Source: JBEIFW01 sp040382215 (GTDB lineage: Bacteria; Actinomycetota; Acidimicrobiia; Acidimicrobiales; Ilumatobacteraceae). Taken from it: 19,009 nucleotides of DNA. Position 1 is the first letter of the stretch. The number at the start of each line of letters is the position of its first letter. Shown here in pieces: positions 7,442 through 14,459 of the stretch. The position numbers and the translations under genes were made by a program. The stretch spans positions 1 to 19,009 of the forward strand of contig JBEIFW010000055.1 in NCBI GenBank assembly GCA_040382215.1. The letters run 5' to 3'. The notes beneath the pieces were generated by a model. It was not told where the DNA came from and ran no database searches. It saw only the letters and a list, made by a program, of their open reading frames with translations.

Positions 7442-8734
7442 TCAGCGGTCCGGACCGGCGGCCGCGTTCGCTCTCGCGACGACGTAGTTCCTGACCTCCG
7501 CTTCCACCAGAGCGTTCGGCACCTCGACGAGGTCGAACACGCCCGGCACCGCCGCATCCCCGAACAGCCTCACGCGAATCGGGTGCTCGGCCTTCCAGGC
7601 ATCCTTGGCCCGCCGGACGGACTGTTGGTGCAGTGCTTCGATGGGAATCTTCTGGGTGAGGACCCCCACTTGCCTCCGAACGCCGTGGGCGAGCACGGCG
7701 CTGACCGCCGACGGTGAACTCCCCGCCTCCATCGCGGCACGCGCCCTGAGACCTTCTTCGTACGGGGCCTGCAGGGTTGCGTTGCCGAAGCCCGCATCTC
7801 GGAAGATTCCTCGTGCCATGGCCAACGACGAGTACTGCGTCTCCCACTGCATCTTGGTCAGGAGCGCTTGCTTCTCCTTGGCGTAGTAGAGCTCGTACGC
7901 CGTTGCTGCGGGGACGGCGAGTGCGAGCATTGGGGGGGCGTAGAGTGCGAGCAGCTCGAGCACCGCCGGCCCGATCGACTCGGCGACGGCGATCCACTTG
8001 ACGGCGATCGTGAACGACACCGAGGGCTTGAAGAGGATCCGGTACCGCTGTCCGCCCAGCTGGCAGAAGATCGGCGGAACGGCCTTCTCGAATTGGCAGG
8101 TATAGGTGACGGGGAGGACGTCGAATTCACCCTTCGACGGATCGGCTTTGACGAGATCGATACGTACCTCGGACGTCGCAAACTCCCCTTCGAAGTCGAC
8201 CTGCGCACCGATCGAGAGTTCCTTCGTCGTTGCGTTGCCTACCGCCTTGGCCTTGACGTCGATGCCGGAAAGAACGTGCTGCTTGATAGCCGTCTCGTAG
8301 GCTTCGTACGCCACCCCGTACTCGGTCCCGTAGACGGCGCCACCCTTGGCCGCCGTCGCCCCGGAGATGCCGTCGGGCTCGGCGCTGAACTCGCCCCCGA
8401 CCTTCAGGTCCTTGATCTCGCCCCAAGGCGTGTCGACCACTTTCGGCACGATCGGGATGTCCGGCAACTTGGCCGTGTGCTTCGGTACCAGGTTGGCCGG
8501 AGCACTCGTCCGCTGGAGGGCGCGTCCTGGCGCATGTGGGGCACTGGCTGGCCCAACCAACGCCGAGATTGCCCGGTTCCCGGCGGAGCGCTGCAGCGAA
8601 AGCATTGACGCAGGGGTGCTCGCCGATGTGGGCCGCAGGCTGCGGGGCACGGCAGAGTGCCCGTGTCGAGCTCCGCCCGCAGAGGAGGATTCCCGGTGGG
8701 CCGATCCCTGCGGTTGTGATTGAACTCGTGTCAT
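7442..8734 (-). CDS. Uncharacterised protein with N-terminal LQR-GNRA motif (possible injection-system-associated protein)
   Basis: 430 residues from ATG 8734, with GAGG 9 nt upstream. I do not recognise the full-length family. The N-terminal 45 residues are disordered and basic, then LQRSAGNRAISALV (47-60) and a second ALQRTS (72-77). The LQR-x-x-GNRA-x-x-x-L motif recurs at the N-termini of actinobacterial proteins, often with DUF4157 domains, encoded near extracellular contractile injection systems; that is known of other proteins, not shown here. Residues 95-250 look beta-rich, with Cys213 and Cys224. A hydrophobic stretch at about 254-283 could span or insert in a membrane. The C-terminal third is helical and charged. 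There is no HExxH metalloprotease motif and no signal peptide. It lies downstream of the lipoprotein on the same strand, in DNA of lower GC than its surroundings. Confidence 0.75.
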   Translation of the reverse strand: MTRVQSQPQGSAHRESSSAGGARHGHSAVPRSLRPTSASTPASMLSLQRSAGNRAISALVGPASAPHAPGRALQRTSAPANLVPKHTAKLPDIPIVPKVVDTPWGEIKDLKVGGEFSAEPDGISGATAAKGGAVYGTEYGVAYEAYETAIKQHVLSGIDVKAKAVGNATTKELSIGAQVDFEGEFATSEVRIDLVKADPSKGEFDVLPVTYTCQFEKAVPPIFCQLGGQRYRILFKPSVSFTIAVKWIAVAESIGPAVLELLALYAPPMLALAVPAATAYELYYAKEKQALLTKMQWETQYSSLAMARGIFRDAGFGNATLQAPYEEGLRARAAMEAGSSPSAVSAVLAHGVRRQVGVLTQKIPIEALHQQSVRRAKDAWKAEHPIRVRLFGDAAVPGVFDLVEVPNALVEAEVRNYVVARANAAAGPDR

Positions 8735-8790
8735 CCTGCGGGACCTCGTGTTCCGTGTGAGCGCAGTTGACGGCACTCCAGCCAAACCAG

Positions 8791-8916
8791 CTACTGCAGG
8801 GCGGGTATGTATTTCGCAAGGTCGAGGGTGAGCATCACCCGTTGCTCGGGCCCGGTCAACTGGAACTGCAAGCTCAGCCCCGGCACGCCTGGGATCGAGT
8901 GGTCCTTGCCTTCCAC
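8791..8916 (-). CDS. Possible small protein or C-terminal remnant of a gene
   Basis: Between the lipoprotein stop and the ATG at 8734 the minus strand reads, in a frame different from the lipoprotein, a protein-like 41-residue sequence from GTG 8916 to TAG 8791. It includes IPGVPGLSLQFQLTGPEQ and ends TLDLAKYIPALQ. The alternating hydrophobic pattern looks like two or three beta strands. The frame stays open and plausible upstream (LGASKRTNLRPRQ) without a good start or ribosome site, so this may be the end of a gene that lost its 5' part. No family recognised; it may also be noise. Confidence 0.3.
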   Translation of the reverse strand: MEGKDHSIPGVPGLSLQFQLTGPEQRVMLTLDLAKYIPALQ

Positions 8917-8969
8917 CTGCCGCGGTCGCAGGTTCGTCCGCTTGGAGGCGCCCAGTCTGGCCGGCTCGG

Positions 8970-9962
8970 TCAGACCTTGAAGTCGAACTGAGCTGGAGGG
9001 TATTCGGTGCGGCGCCCGAAATCTCCGTCGAGCACCAGCGACCAGGCCCCTGTCCCCGGGAGCGGCACGACGAACTGCACAACGTTCTTCGCGTTGTCTT
9101 TCAATTCTCCCCGGTTGATGACTTCGCAGCAGTACGGGCTCCTCGAGTCAGCAACAATGGCAAACCCGGAGGCTCCCTTTATGGAGAAGTTGCTTCGATT
9201 TACGTTCGACCCGTACTCGTAGCAGTCGGGCCCGCAGCTCAGCTTGAACTTGAGCGAAAGGACCGCCTTGCCGTTCTCCCCGCTCTTGTCGCTGGCCTCC
9301 AAGTATCCGCCGAGGATCTCCACCTGGACACCGGCGCGCGTGAGGATCCCGTTCACGGCCAGCTTCTTCGGCTCGATCGATTGGACGGCACCGGCGGCGG
9401 ACAACGGAAGGATGGTTTGGTTGTCGCGCGCTTCGCCGTACACGATCTGTGCCTGGGAGAGCACCTTCTTCAGGCCCCCCTCGTCGAGGCTTTCCTTCAG
9501 AGCGAACGTCAGCTTGTCCTCGATCTGGCCGCCTCCGGGGACTTCCGGGTTGTTCTGCTTGACGCTGATCAGTACCCGGTTGTCGACGACGACGGAGGCA
9601 TCGGGGATACGAGCCTTCGCATCCGTAAGGTTCTTGAACTTCAAGCTGACCGAAACCACCGTACCCTCATACTTATCGGGCAGGGCCTCCAGCTCGTCGA
9701 CTGTGATTTCGAACCCAGACCGCCAACCCGTCTTACCGACCTTCAATTTGACGGGGACAGCCTTCGGAATGGTGGTGGTCGAAGCTGCGGTCGTGGTGGT
9801 CGTCGTAGGGGCGGAGGTCGTCGTAGCTGCGGTCGCTGGCGCTTGGGTGGTAGGCAGCGTCGTCGCTACCTGTGGGCCGGAATCGTCCCCGCAGGCAACG
9901 AGCCCAAGTGCGAATGCCAGCGCGAGTCCGCAGATAGAGCGGTGGCGTGTGTCGAAAAGCAT
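8970..9962 (-). CDS. Secreted lipoprotein with Thr-rich linker and two similar domains
   Basis: 330 residues. A basic N-terminus and hydrophobic stretch end in the lipobox LVAC (21-24), so Cys24 is the probable lipidated residue after cleavage by signal peptidase II. A low-complexity Thr/Ala linker follows (about 33-66), as in many actinobacterial lipoproteins. The rest appears to be two beta-sandwich domains, about 69-195 and 199-330. Each carries a matching strand (VSVSLKFKNLTD and AVLSLKFKLSCG), suggesting internal duplication; they resemble the DUF4352/telokin-like class of secreted Ig-like domains, though I cannot confirm it. The second domain has Cys243, Cys247 and a Cys-Cys pair at 278-279, likely disulfides outside the cell. 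The ATG at 9962 has a GAGAAAG-type ribosome site. Its DNA is less GC-rich than both flanks (58% by hand count at 9121-9180). Confidence 0.85.
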   Translation of the reverse strand: MLFDTRHRSICGLALAFALGLVACGDDSGPQVATTLPTTQAPATAATTTSAPTTTTTTAASTTTIPKAVPVKLKVGKTGWRSGFEITVDELEALPDKYEGTVVSVSLKFKNLTDAKARIPDASVVVDNRVLISVKQNNPEVPGGGQIEDKLTFALKESLDEGGLKKVLSQAQIVYGEARDNQTILPLSAAGAVQSIEPKKLAVNGILTRAGVQVEILGGYLEASDKSGENGKAVLSLKFKLSCGPDCYEYGSNVNRSNFSIKGASGFAIVADSRSPYCCEVINRGELKDNAKNVVQFVVPLPGTGAWSLVLDGDFGRRTEYPPAQFDFKV

Positions 9963-10155
9963 GGTGGTCGCTTTCTCATCGGCTCATCGAGCAGCCCCGA
10001 GGGTACTGGGCCAGAAGGACTACAAGGTCACACTCGGGTGCCACGCAGCGTGGCGCGAGAGCTCGGAGACTCCTGGCGCCGGTTCGTTGACCTCGGTGTA
10101 CCTTCTTCGTCCGAGTACCGCCCGATGAACGTGACCGAGGGGTAACGAGGGAGAC
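9963..10155. promoter_or_regulatory. Divergent intergenic region with a 15-bp palindrome
   Basis: This 193-nt gap must carry the promoters for the lipoprotein (minus) and the zinc-ribbon/PASTA gene (plus). A near-perfect dyad GCCACGC-A-GCGTGGC lies at 10040-10054, midway between the genes, and could be an operator or small hairpin. A TTGACC hexamer at 10087-10092 is a weak -35 candidate for the plus-strand gene, but no convincing -10 follows. Confidence 0.35.
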
Positions 10156-12171
10156 ATGGACTGCCCGTCATGCGGTCACGCCAACCCCCCGGGCGCGGTG
10201 TTCTGTCAGCACTGCGACGGATACGTCGGCTCGCCGAGTGCCCCGAGCGCAGCGCCGGCCCCGACGACGGCGGCAGCGCCCACCCCCATCGTCCCGCCGG
10301 GTGCGGCGGCACCGACGGCCGTGCCACCTGGCGGACCGTCGCGCAGCCCGCAGGTCCCGCTCCCACCGGTGACGTCGTCACCGACCCAACCCGGCGACCT
10401 GCCCTCGGCGCCGTCGTGGTTCGGGGCCCGTGGCACGCGCCCGGGAGCGCCCGCACCCGGCGCCATGGCGCCCGCACCACCGCCGGAGCCTGCGCCCACG
10501 CCGGCCGCAACCACCACACCGGCAGCAACCAACCCGCCGGCGGTGACCCCGGCGCCCGCGGCGCCGGGGTCGAGCGCTGCGCCGCCGGACACCGGGCGCG
10601 ACACGCAATCCCTCGCCAGCCGCCTCACCCCGGGGATGGCGTCGGTCGTGCCGGGTGCATCGGCCGAGTTCGAGCTCACCGTGACCAACACCGGGGACAT
10701 CGTCGAGCAGTACGCGCTCGTCGCCCGGGGCATCCCACCGCAGTGGGTCCAGGCGTCGCCACGAATGGCGCAGGTGTACATCGGTGAGAAGGTCACCTTC
10801 CGGATCACGGTGTCGCCGCCGATGGCGCCCACCACCGCACCCGGGCGTATGGACTTCGCCATCGAGGTGATGTCGACGATCGACAACCGGGTAGCGGAAC
10901 GCCACGACGGCTTCCTCGACGTCCAGCCCTTCACGAGCGTCACGACCAGCCTCGAACCGCCGGACCTCGACGCGAAGCGCAGTGCGCGGACCTACCTGAA
11001 CGTGGTGAACGCTGGCAATGCGACCGAGCATGTCGCCGCCACGGTGCGCGACACGGCCAACAAGCTGCGGTTCTCGTGCCGGCCCTCCACCGTCGAGGTT
11101 CCTCCCGGCGGGCGGGCGCGGGTGGCGATCGACGTGCGGGCGGCCCGCCGGCGGTGGACGGGCACCGAACGGCGGCTCCAGTTCAACGTCACCACGGCGT
11201 CACCGCCGCGTGACACCGACCTGCGCCTGCAAGGGTCGTTCACGGTCCTGCCGTCGTGGCCGCGCTGGGCGCTGCCCGCCATGGTCGGTGGGTTCGCCAT
11301 TCTCCTCGTCGCGGCGACGGTCCTCGGCATGCGCCTGCTGCAGCAGCGCGACGCTGCGGCCACGCGTACCGTGCCCACGCTCACCGACCTCGACTACCAG
11401 ACGGCGAGCCAGCAACTCCTCGCCTTGCAACTCGAAGGGCTCATCGTCGAGGCCCGGACCGACCCGAAGCCGTTCGGCCGCATCCTGTTGCAGACCCCGG
11501 GCCCGGGCACCAAGGTGGCGGCGAAGTCGACCGTCAACCTCGTGGTGTCGACCGGCCCCGACCAGTGGATCCTGTCCGATCTCCGCAAGCAGGACTACGT
11601 GACGGCGAGTGCCGAACTGACCCAGCGGGGGATGCGGATCCAGGCGGTGAGCCAGCCCGACAAGGCGGCGACGCCGGGGACGATCATCGAGCAGAACCCA
11701 CCACCCGGCACCAAGCTCAACATCGGCGACGTCGTGACGCTCACCGTTGCGAAGGCGGACAAGTCGGCCACGGTGCCGAACATCCCGATCGGCACAGCGA
11801 GGGACGAGGCGGTCCGGCTCATCCAGGAGGCGGGCCTGCAGGCCAGCGTGAAGCCACCGGTCGCCAGCCCGGACTTTGCGCCCGGGCAGGTGATGGAGAT
11901 CAGCCCTGCCCCCGGTCAACCCACCACGCAGGGTTCGATCGTCACGCTCACCGTCTCGAAGGGACTCGTGGTGCCTTCCGTCGTCGGTCAGACCCGTGAC
12001 GCTGCGCTCCAGCAGATCTCCCAGGCCGGCCTGTCCGGGAAGGCCAACGACCGCTGCAGCACGGAGAGCCCGGGCATCGTGCTGGAGCAGACACCGGCGG
12101 CCAACACGGCGGTCGACAAGTCGGCACGGGTCACGCTGAGCATCTCGAAGGCCTGCCCGCCCGGCGGGTGA
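10156..12171 (+). CDS. Zinc-ribbon, Ig-like, single transmembrane, four-PASTA-domain protein
   Basis: 671 residues with a clear modular order. A zinc ribbon with Cys3, Cys6, Cys17 and Cys20 is followed by an Ala/Pro/Thr-rich linker (about 25-155). Two Ig-like domains of the NEW3 or COG1470 kind span about 156-257 and 258-367 (FELTVTNTGDIVEQY is typical). One transmembrane helix lies at about 372-391, and four tandem PASTA domains at about 404-470, 471-536, 537-604 and 605-671, recognisable by repeated PGxxI/V, PxPGTxV and VTLxVSKG elements. PASTA domains bind peptidoglycan or muropeptides outside the cell, commonly in Ser/Thr kinases, but there is no kinase here. If the PASTA end is outside, the Ig-like domains lie in the cytoplasm, which is unusual. 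AGGGAG precedes ATG 10156. It converges stop-to-stop on the discoidin gene. Probable role: envelope sensing or scaffolding. Confidence 0.9.
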   Translation: MDCPSCGHANPPGAVFCQHCDGYVGSPSAPSAAPAPTTAAAPTPIVPPGAAAPTAVPPGGPSRSPQVPLPPVTSSPTQPGDLPSAPSWFGARGTRPGAPAPGAMAPAPPPEPAPTPAATTTPAATNPPAVTPAPAAPGSSAAPPDTGRDTQSLASRLTPGMASVVPGASAEFELTVTNTGDIVEQYALVARGIPPQWVQASPRMAQVYIGEKVTFRITVSPPMAPTTAPGRMDFAIEVMSTIDNRVAERHDGFLDVQPFTSVTTSLEPPDLDAKRSARTYLNVVNAGNATEHVAATVRDTANKLRFSCRPSTVEVPPGGRARVAIDVRAARRRWTGTERRLQFNVTTASPPRDTDLRLQGSFTVLPSWPRWALPAMVGGFAILLVAATVLGMRLLQQRDAAATRTVPTLTDLDYQTASQQLLALQLEGLIVEARTDPKPFGRILLQTPGPGTKVAAKSTVNLVVSTGPDQWILSDLRKQDYVTASAELTQRGMRIQAVSQPDKAATPGTIIEQNPPPGTKLNIGDVVTLTVAKADKSATVPNIPIGTARDEAVRLIQEAGLQASVKPPVASPDFAPGQVMEISPAPGQPTTQGSIVTLTVSKGLVVPSVVGQTRDAALQQISQAGLSGKANDRCSTESPGIVLEQTPAANTAVDKSARVTLSISKACPPGG

Positions 12172-12181
12172 TCACCCGCCG
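12162..12181. terminator. Perfect 20-bp palindrome holding both convergent stop codons
   Basis: The bases 12162-12181 form an exact dyad centred on TGATCA. The left TGA (12169-12171) ends the plus-strand PASTA gene and the complementary TGA (12172-12174) ends the minus-strand gene, with no base between. As RNA it could fold with 8 bp around a GATC loop from either strand. A bidirectional terminator is the simplest reading, though no T-tract follows. Confidence 0.6.
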
Positions 12182-12993
12182 ACGAAGAACGCAACGTCGG
12201 TGACGCCGACGTCGTTGTAGGCCTTGCCGGTCGACGGGTACGTGGACACGATCGTGATCCGCACGAACTCCGTCGGGGCGCCGTTCAGGCGCACGATGCT
12301 GGGACCGAGCTTGTCGTCGTCGACGAGGGTGCCTTCGAGGGTCTGGTTCGACGTGGTGATCCGCACGGTCTTGATCCGATGGTTGTCGGTGAACTCCGAG
12401 CGACCGTTGAGCGGCTTGAACCCGTTGATGATCCGGATCTGGCTCACCGGTTGGGCGGCGGCGAAGCGGTACTCGAGCCATTGCCCTTCCGGTGGCACCC
12501 GATCGCCGTCCGATCCGGCCGAGTTCCAGGCCGTCTTGAGATCCCCGTCGAGGGTGTTGTCGATGCCGTAGGTGATGCGGTTCGCCCGGTCCTCGGGCAG
12601 CGTCGACGAGGCGGTGGCCTGTGCGATCACGGTTCGTGGCAGGGCCCGCAGAGCCGGGCGGGTCGTGGCGGTGGCGGCCGCCGTCGTGGGGACGGTCAGG
12701 GCGGGGGCGGTCGTGGACACGATCGTCACGGTGTTCTTCGGGGCTGTCGTCGTGGCGGTGTCGTCGCTTCGCCCGAGCACGAACCAGGCGGCGATCCCGC
12801 CGGCGAGCACCACGGCGGCCACCACGCCGAGCACCCACGGGAGCACCGACCGCCTCGTCTCCTCGACCACCGGGACGGTGCCCGGCGCGGCGGTCGGTCC
12901 GGCGGCGTCGAAGGGCCGCCCGCACGCCGTGTTGAAGCAGAAGCGGGCGTTGGCGGGGCTCTGCTGGCCACAGGCCGGACAGACACGGTTCAT
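12172..12993 (-). CDS. Zinc-ribbon, transmembrane, discoidin-like (NADase-type glycan-binding) protein
   Basis: 273 residues. An N-terminal zinc ribbon has Cys5, Cys8, Cys19 and Cys24, the last pair spaced C-x4-C rather than C-x2-C. One transmembrane helix lies at about 50-73, then a Thr/Ala-rich linker (75-112). A beta-sandwich domain follows at about 118-271, with features of F5/8 type C (discoidin) domains: TASSTL near its start, YGIDNTLDGDLKTAW for the opening loop, and WLEYRF then VSQIRIINGF strands. Zinc-ribbon proteins with this domain in actinobacteria are often labelled NADase-type glycan-binding. Topology suggests zinc ribbon inside and glycan-binding domain outside. ATG 12993 overlaps the dynamin stop by 4 nt (ATGA), so it is the coupled last gene of the operon. 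Probable surface-glycan sensor or anchor; ligand unknown. Confidence 0.88.
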   Translation of the reverse strand: MNRVCPACGQQSPANARFCFNTACGRPFDAAGPTAAPGTVPVVEETRRSVLPWVLGVVAAVVLAGGIAAWFVLGRSDDTATTTAPKNTVTIVSTTAPALTVPTTAAATATTRPALRALPRTVIAQATASSTLPEDRANRITYGIDNTLDGDLKTAWNSAGSDGDRVPPEGQWLEYRFAAAQPVSQIRIINGFKPLNGRSEFTDNHRIKTVRITTSNQTLEGTLVDDDKLGPSIVRLNGAPTEFVRITIVSTYPSTGKAYNDVGVTDVAFFVGG

Positions 12994-14459
12994 GCCGACA
13001 CGCTCCCCGTTCGATGGTCGGACAGGCCGATACGACTCAACGATCCCACGACGACGCGCGCCACGCGCTGTTCGTCGGGCAGGCTCTGGGGCGACGTGGC
13101 GATCGCTCGCCATCGCGTGAGCCGCTCGCCGAGCAGCGGCCCCACGTCGCTTTCGGCCACGGCGCCGAGACGTTGTGCCGGGGTGGTCCCCCGCTCGCCG
13201 AGCAGTTGCCGGGCCTCGTGGTGGAGGTCCTTGGGAAGCTGGTGATGGCCCGACACCAGGTCCTCGATGGTGCGCAGCTCGGTGAGTTCGAACGCATTGA
13301 CGGTCACCCGCTCGAGCTCGGCGTCGAGATCGTCGCTCAGGCCGAGCTGGCCGCTCCGCTGCAACTCCTCGAGCACGTCGAGGGCCTGCACGGCCTTCAG
13401 CACGTCGGTGCGCGCGGCGAACCGGTCGAACAGCACGGTGCGCAGCGCGTCGAGGCCGCTCTGGCGCACCAGTTCGTGGGCGAGGTCGCCGGCGTTGGCA
13501 AAGGGATTCGCCGCGATCCAGCCGACGGCGTGCCGCAATCCGTGGAAGCCCAGCTGTGCGACGAGCCGACGCCGAGTCTCCGCCGGGACGGTGAGCAGCC
13601 GGTCCGGCGCGCAGGTGCGCGCGACGGAGACGAACGCGGCGGCCCGTTCGGCCGGTGCGCACGACGCGATGGCGGCCAAGGCCTGGAACTCCACGTTGGT
13701 GAGCCCGAGGGCCGACTGGGCCAGCAGCCCGGCGACGGGCAGGACGCCGGACACCACCGACGACAGCACGTCCGACGACGCCCAGCGCGCGGCGAGCGTC
13801 GATGCCAGCTCGAGTGCATCGGGACCGCCGCCACCGATCTCGTCGGCGCGCGACAGCACGGCGACCGCATTGAACGCCGGGACGTCGACGCCGAGCGAGT
13901 CGTTGAAGCAGGCCAGGAAGTCCCGATCCATGGCATGCCAGTTGCGCAGCAGGTACACCACGGCGTCTGCGGGCGCGATGTCCTGCCCACCGACGAGGTC
14001 GGTGGTGCGTTGGGACACCTCCCGGTTGGCCGAGCCGAGGCCGGGCGTGTCGACGATCGTGAGATCCCGCAGCTGTGGGCTCGGGAACTCCACGAGCAGC
14101 CGGACGATGTCCTCGACCGGGCTGTCACCGATGTCGATGCGGGCGCCGCGGTCGTCCCGCAGGAACAGGGCGTGGTCGATGCGTCCGTCGCGGTGCACCT
14201 TCCACGCACGGTACGTGATGCCGTCGTGGTACTCGGTGGGGATCAGCGTGCATTCGGCGGCGTCGGTGGCGGCCACGAGGTCACCGACCAAGGCGTTGAG
14301 CAGGGTGGACTTCCCGGCTTTCACCCGCCCGACGAGCGCGACCCGCAGCGGTTGCGCAAGGCGGTCCCGGGCGGCTGCGATGCGGTCGAGGGCCTCCTCG
14401 TTCGTGGCCAGCCCACCGGCCATGTCGAGCAGCGCGTCGGCCTGGGCCCGCAACGTCAC
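12990..14459 (-). CDS. Dynamin-like GTPase, second of pair (IniC-like)
   Basis: 489 residues from GTG 14459. A short helical N-terminus precedes the GTPase domain: P-loop GRVKAGKS (44-51), a threonine at 75 that could serve as switch I, DTPG (137-140) and SRAD (203-206) in the place of the usual N/TKxD. The remaining 280 residues are helical, as expected for a dynamin stalk. No convincing transmembrane segment is present. Bacterial dynamin-like proteins often occur as adjacent pairs; mycobacterial IniA and IniC are 640 and 493 residues, and this pair (599 and 489) matches that size pattern and order. Its GTG overlaps the stop of the upstream partner by 4 nt (GTGA), implying near-equal translation and probably a heteromeric complex that remodels the membrane. 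Direct orthology to iniC is not claimed. Confidence 0.88.
   Translation of the reverse strand: MTLRAQADALLDMAGGLATNEEALDRIAAARDRLAQPLRVALVGRVKAGKSTLLNALVGDLVAATDAAECTLIPTEYHDGITYRAWKVHRDGRIDHALFLRDDRGARIDIGDSPVEDIVRLLVEFPSPQLRDLTIVDTPGLGSANREVSQRTTDLVGGQDIAPADAVVYLLRNWHAMDRDFLACFNDSLGVDVPAFNAVAVLSRADEIGGGGPDALELASTLAARWASSDVLSSVVSGVLPVAGLLAQSALGLTNVEFQALAAIASCAPAERAAAFVSVARTCAPDRLLTVPAETRRRLVAQLGFHGLRHAVGWIAANPFANAGDLAHELVRQSGLDALRTVLFDRFAARTDVLKAVQALDVLEELQRSGQLGLSDDLDAELERVTVNAFELTELRTIEDLVSGHHQLPKDLHHEARQLLGERGTTPAQRLGAVAESDVGPLLGERLTRWRAIATSPQSLPDEQRVARVVVGSLSRIGLSDHRTGSVSA

Noticed and set aside
4953..7997. Long upstream extension of the FMN reductase frame to 1200 codons
   Set aside because: It is antisense to the acyl-CoA dehydrogenase and out of frame with the thioesterase gene; only the last 185 codons match a flavoprotein.
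7442..8734. DUF4157-type metalloprotease
   Set aside because: No HExxH motif anywhere in the protein; only the N-terminal LQR-GNRA motif is shared.
9244..10128. 294-codon plus-strand frame opposite the lipoprotein
   Set aside because: Ser/Thr/Val-rich mirror of the lipoprotein's Thr-rich coding; the lipobox and duplicated domain support the minus strand.
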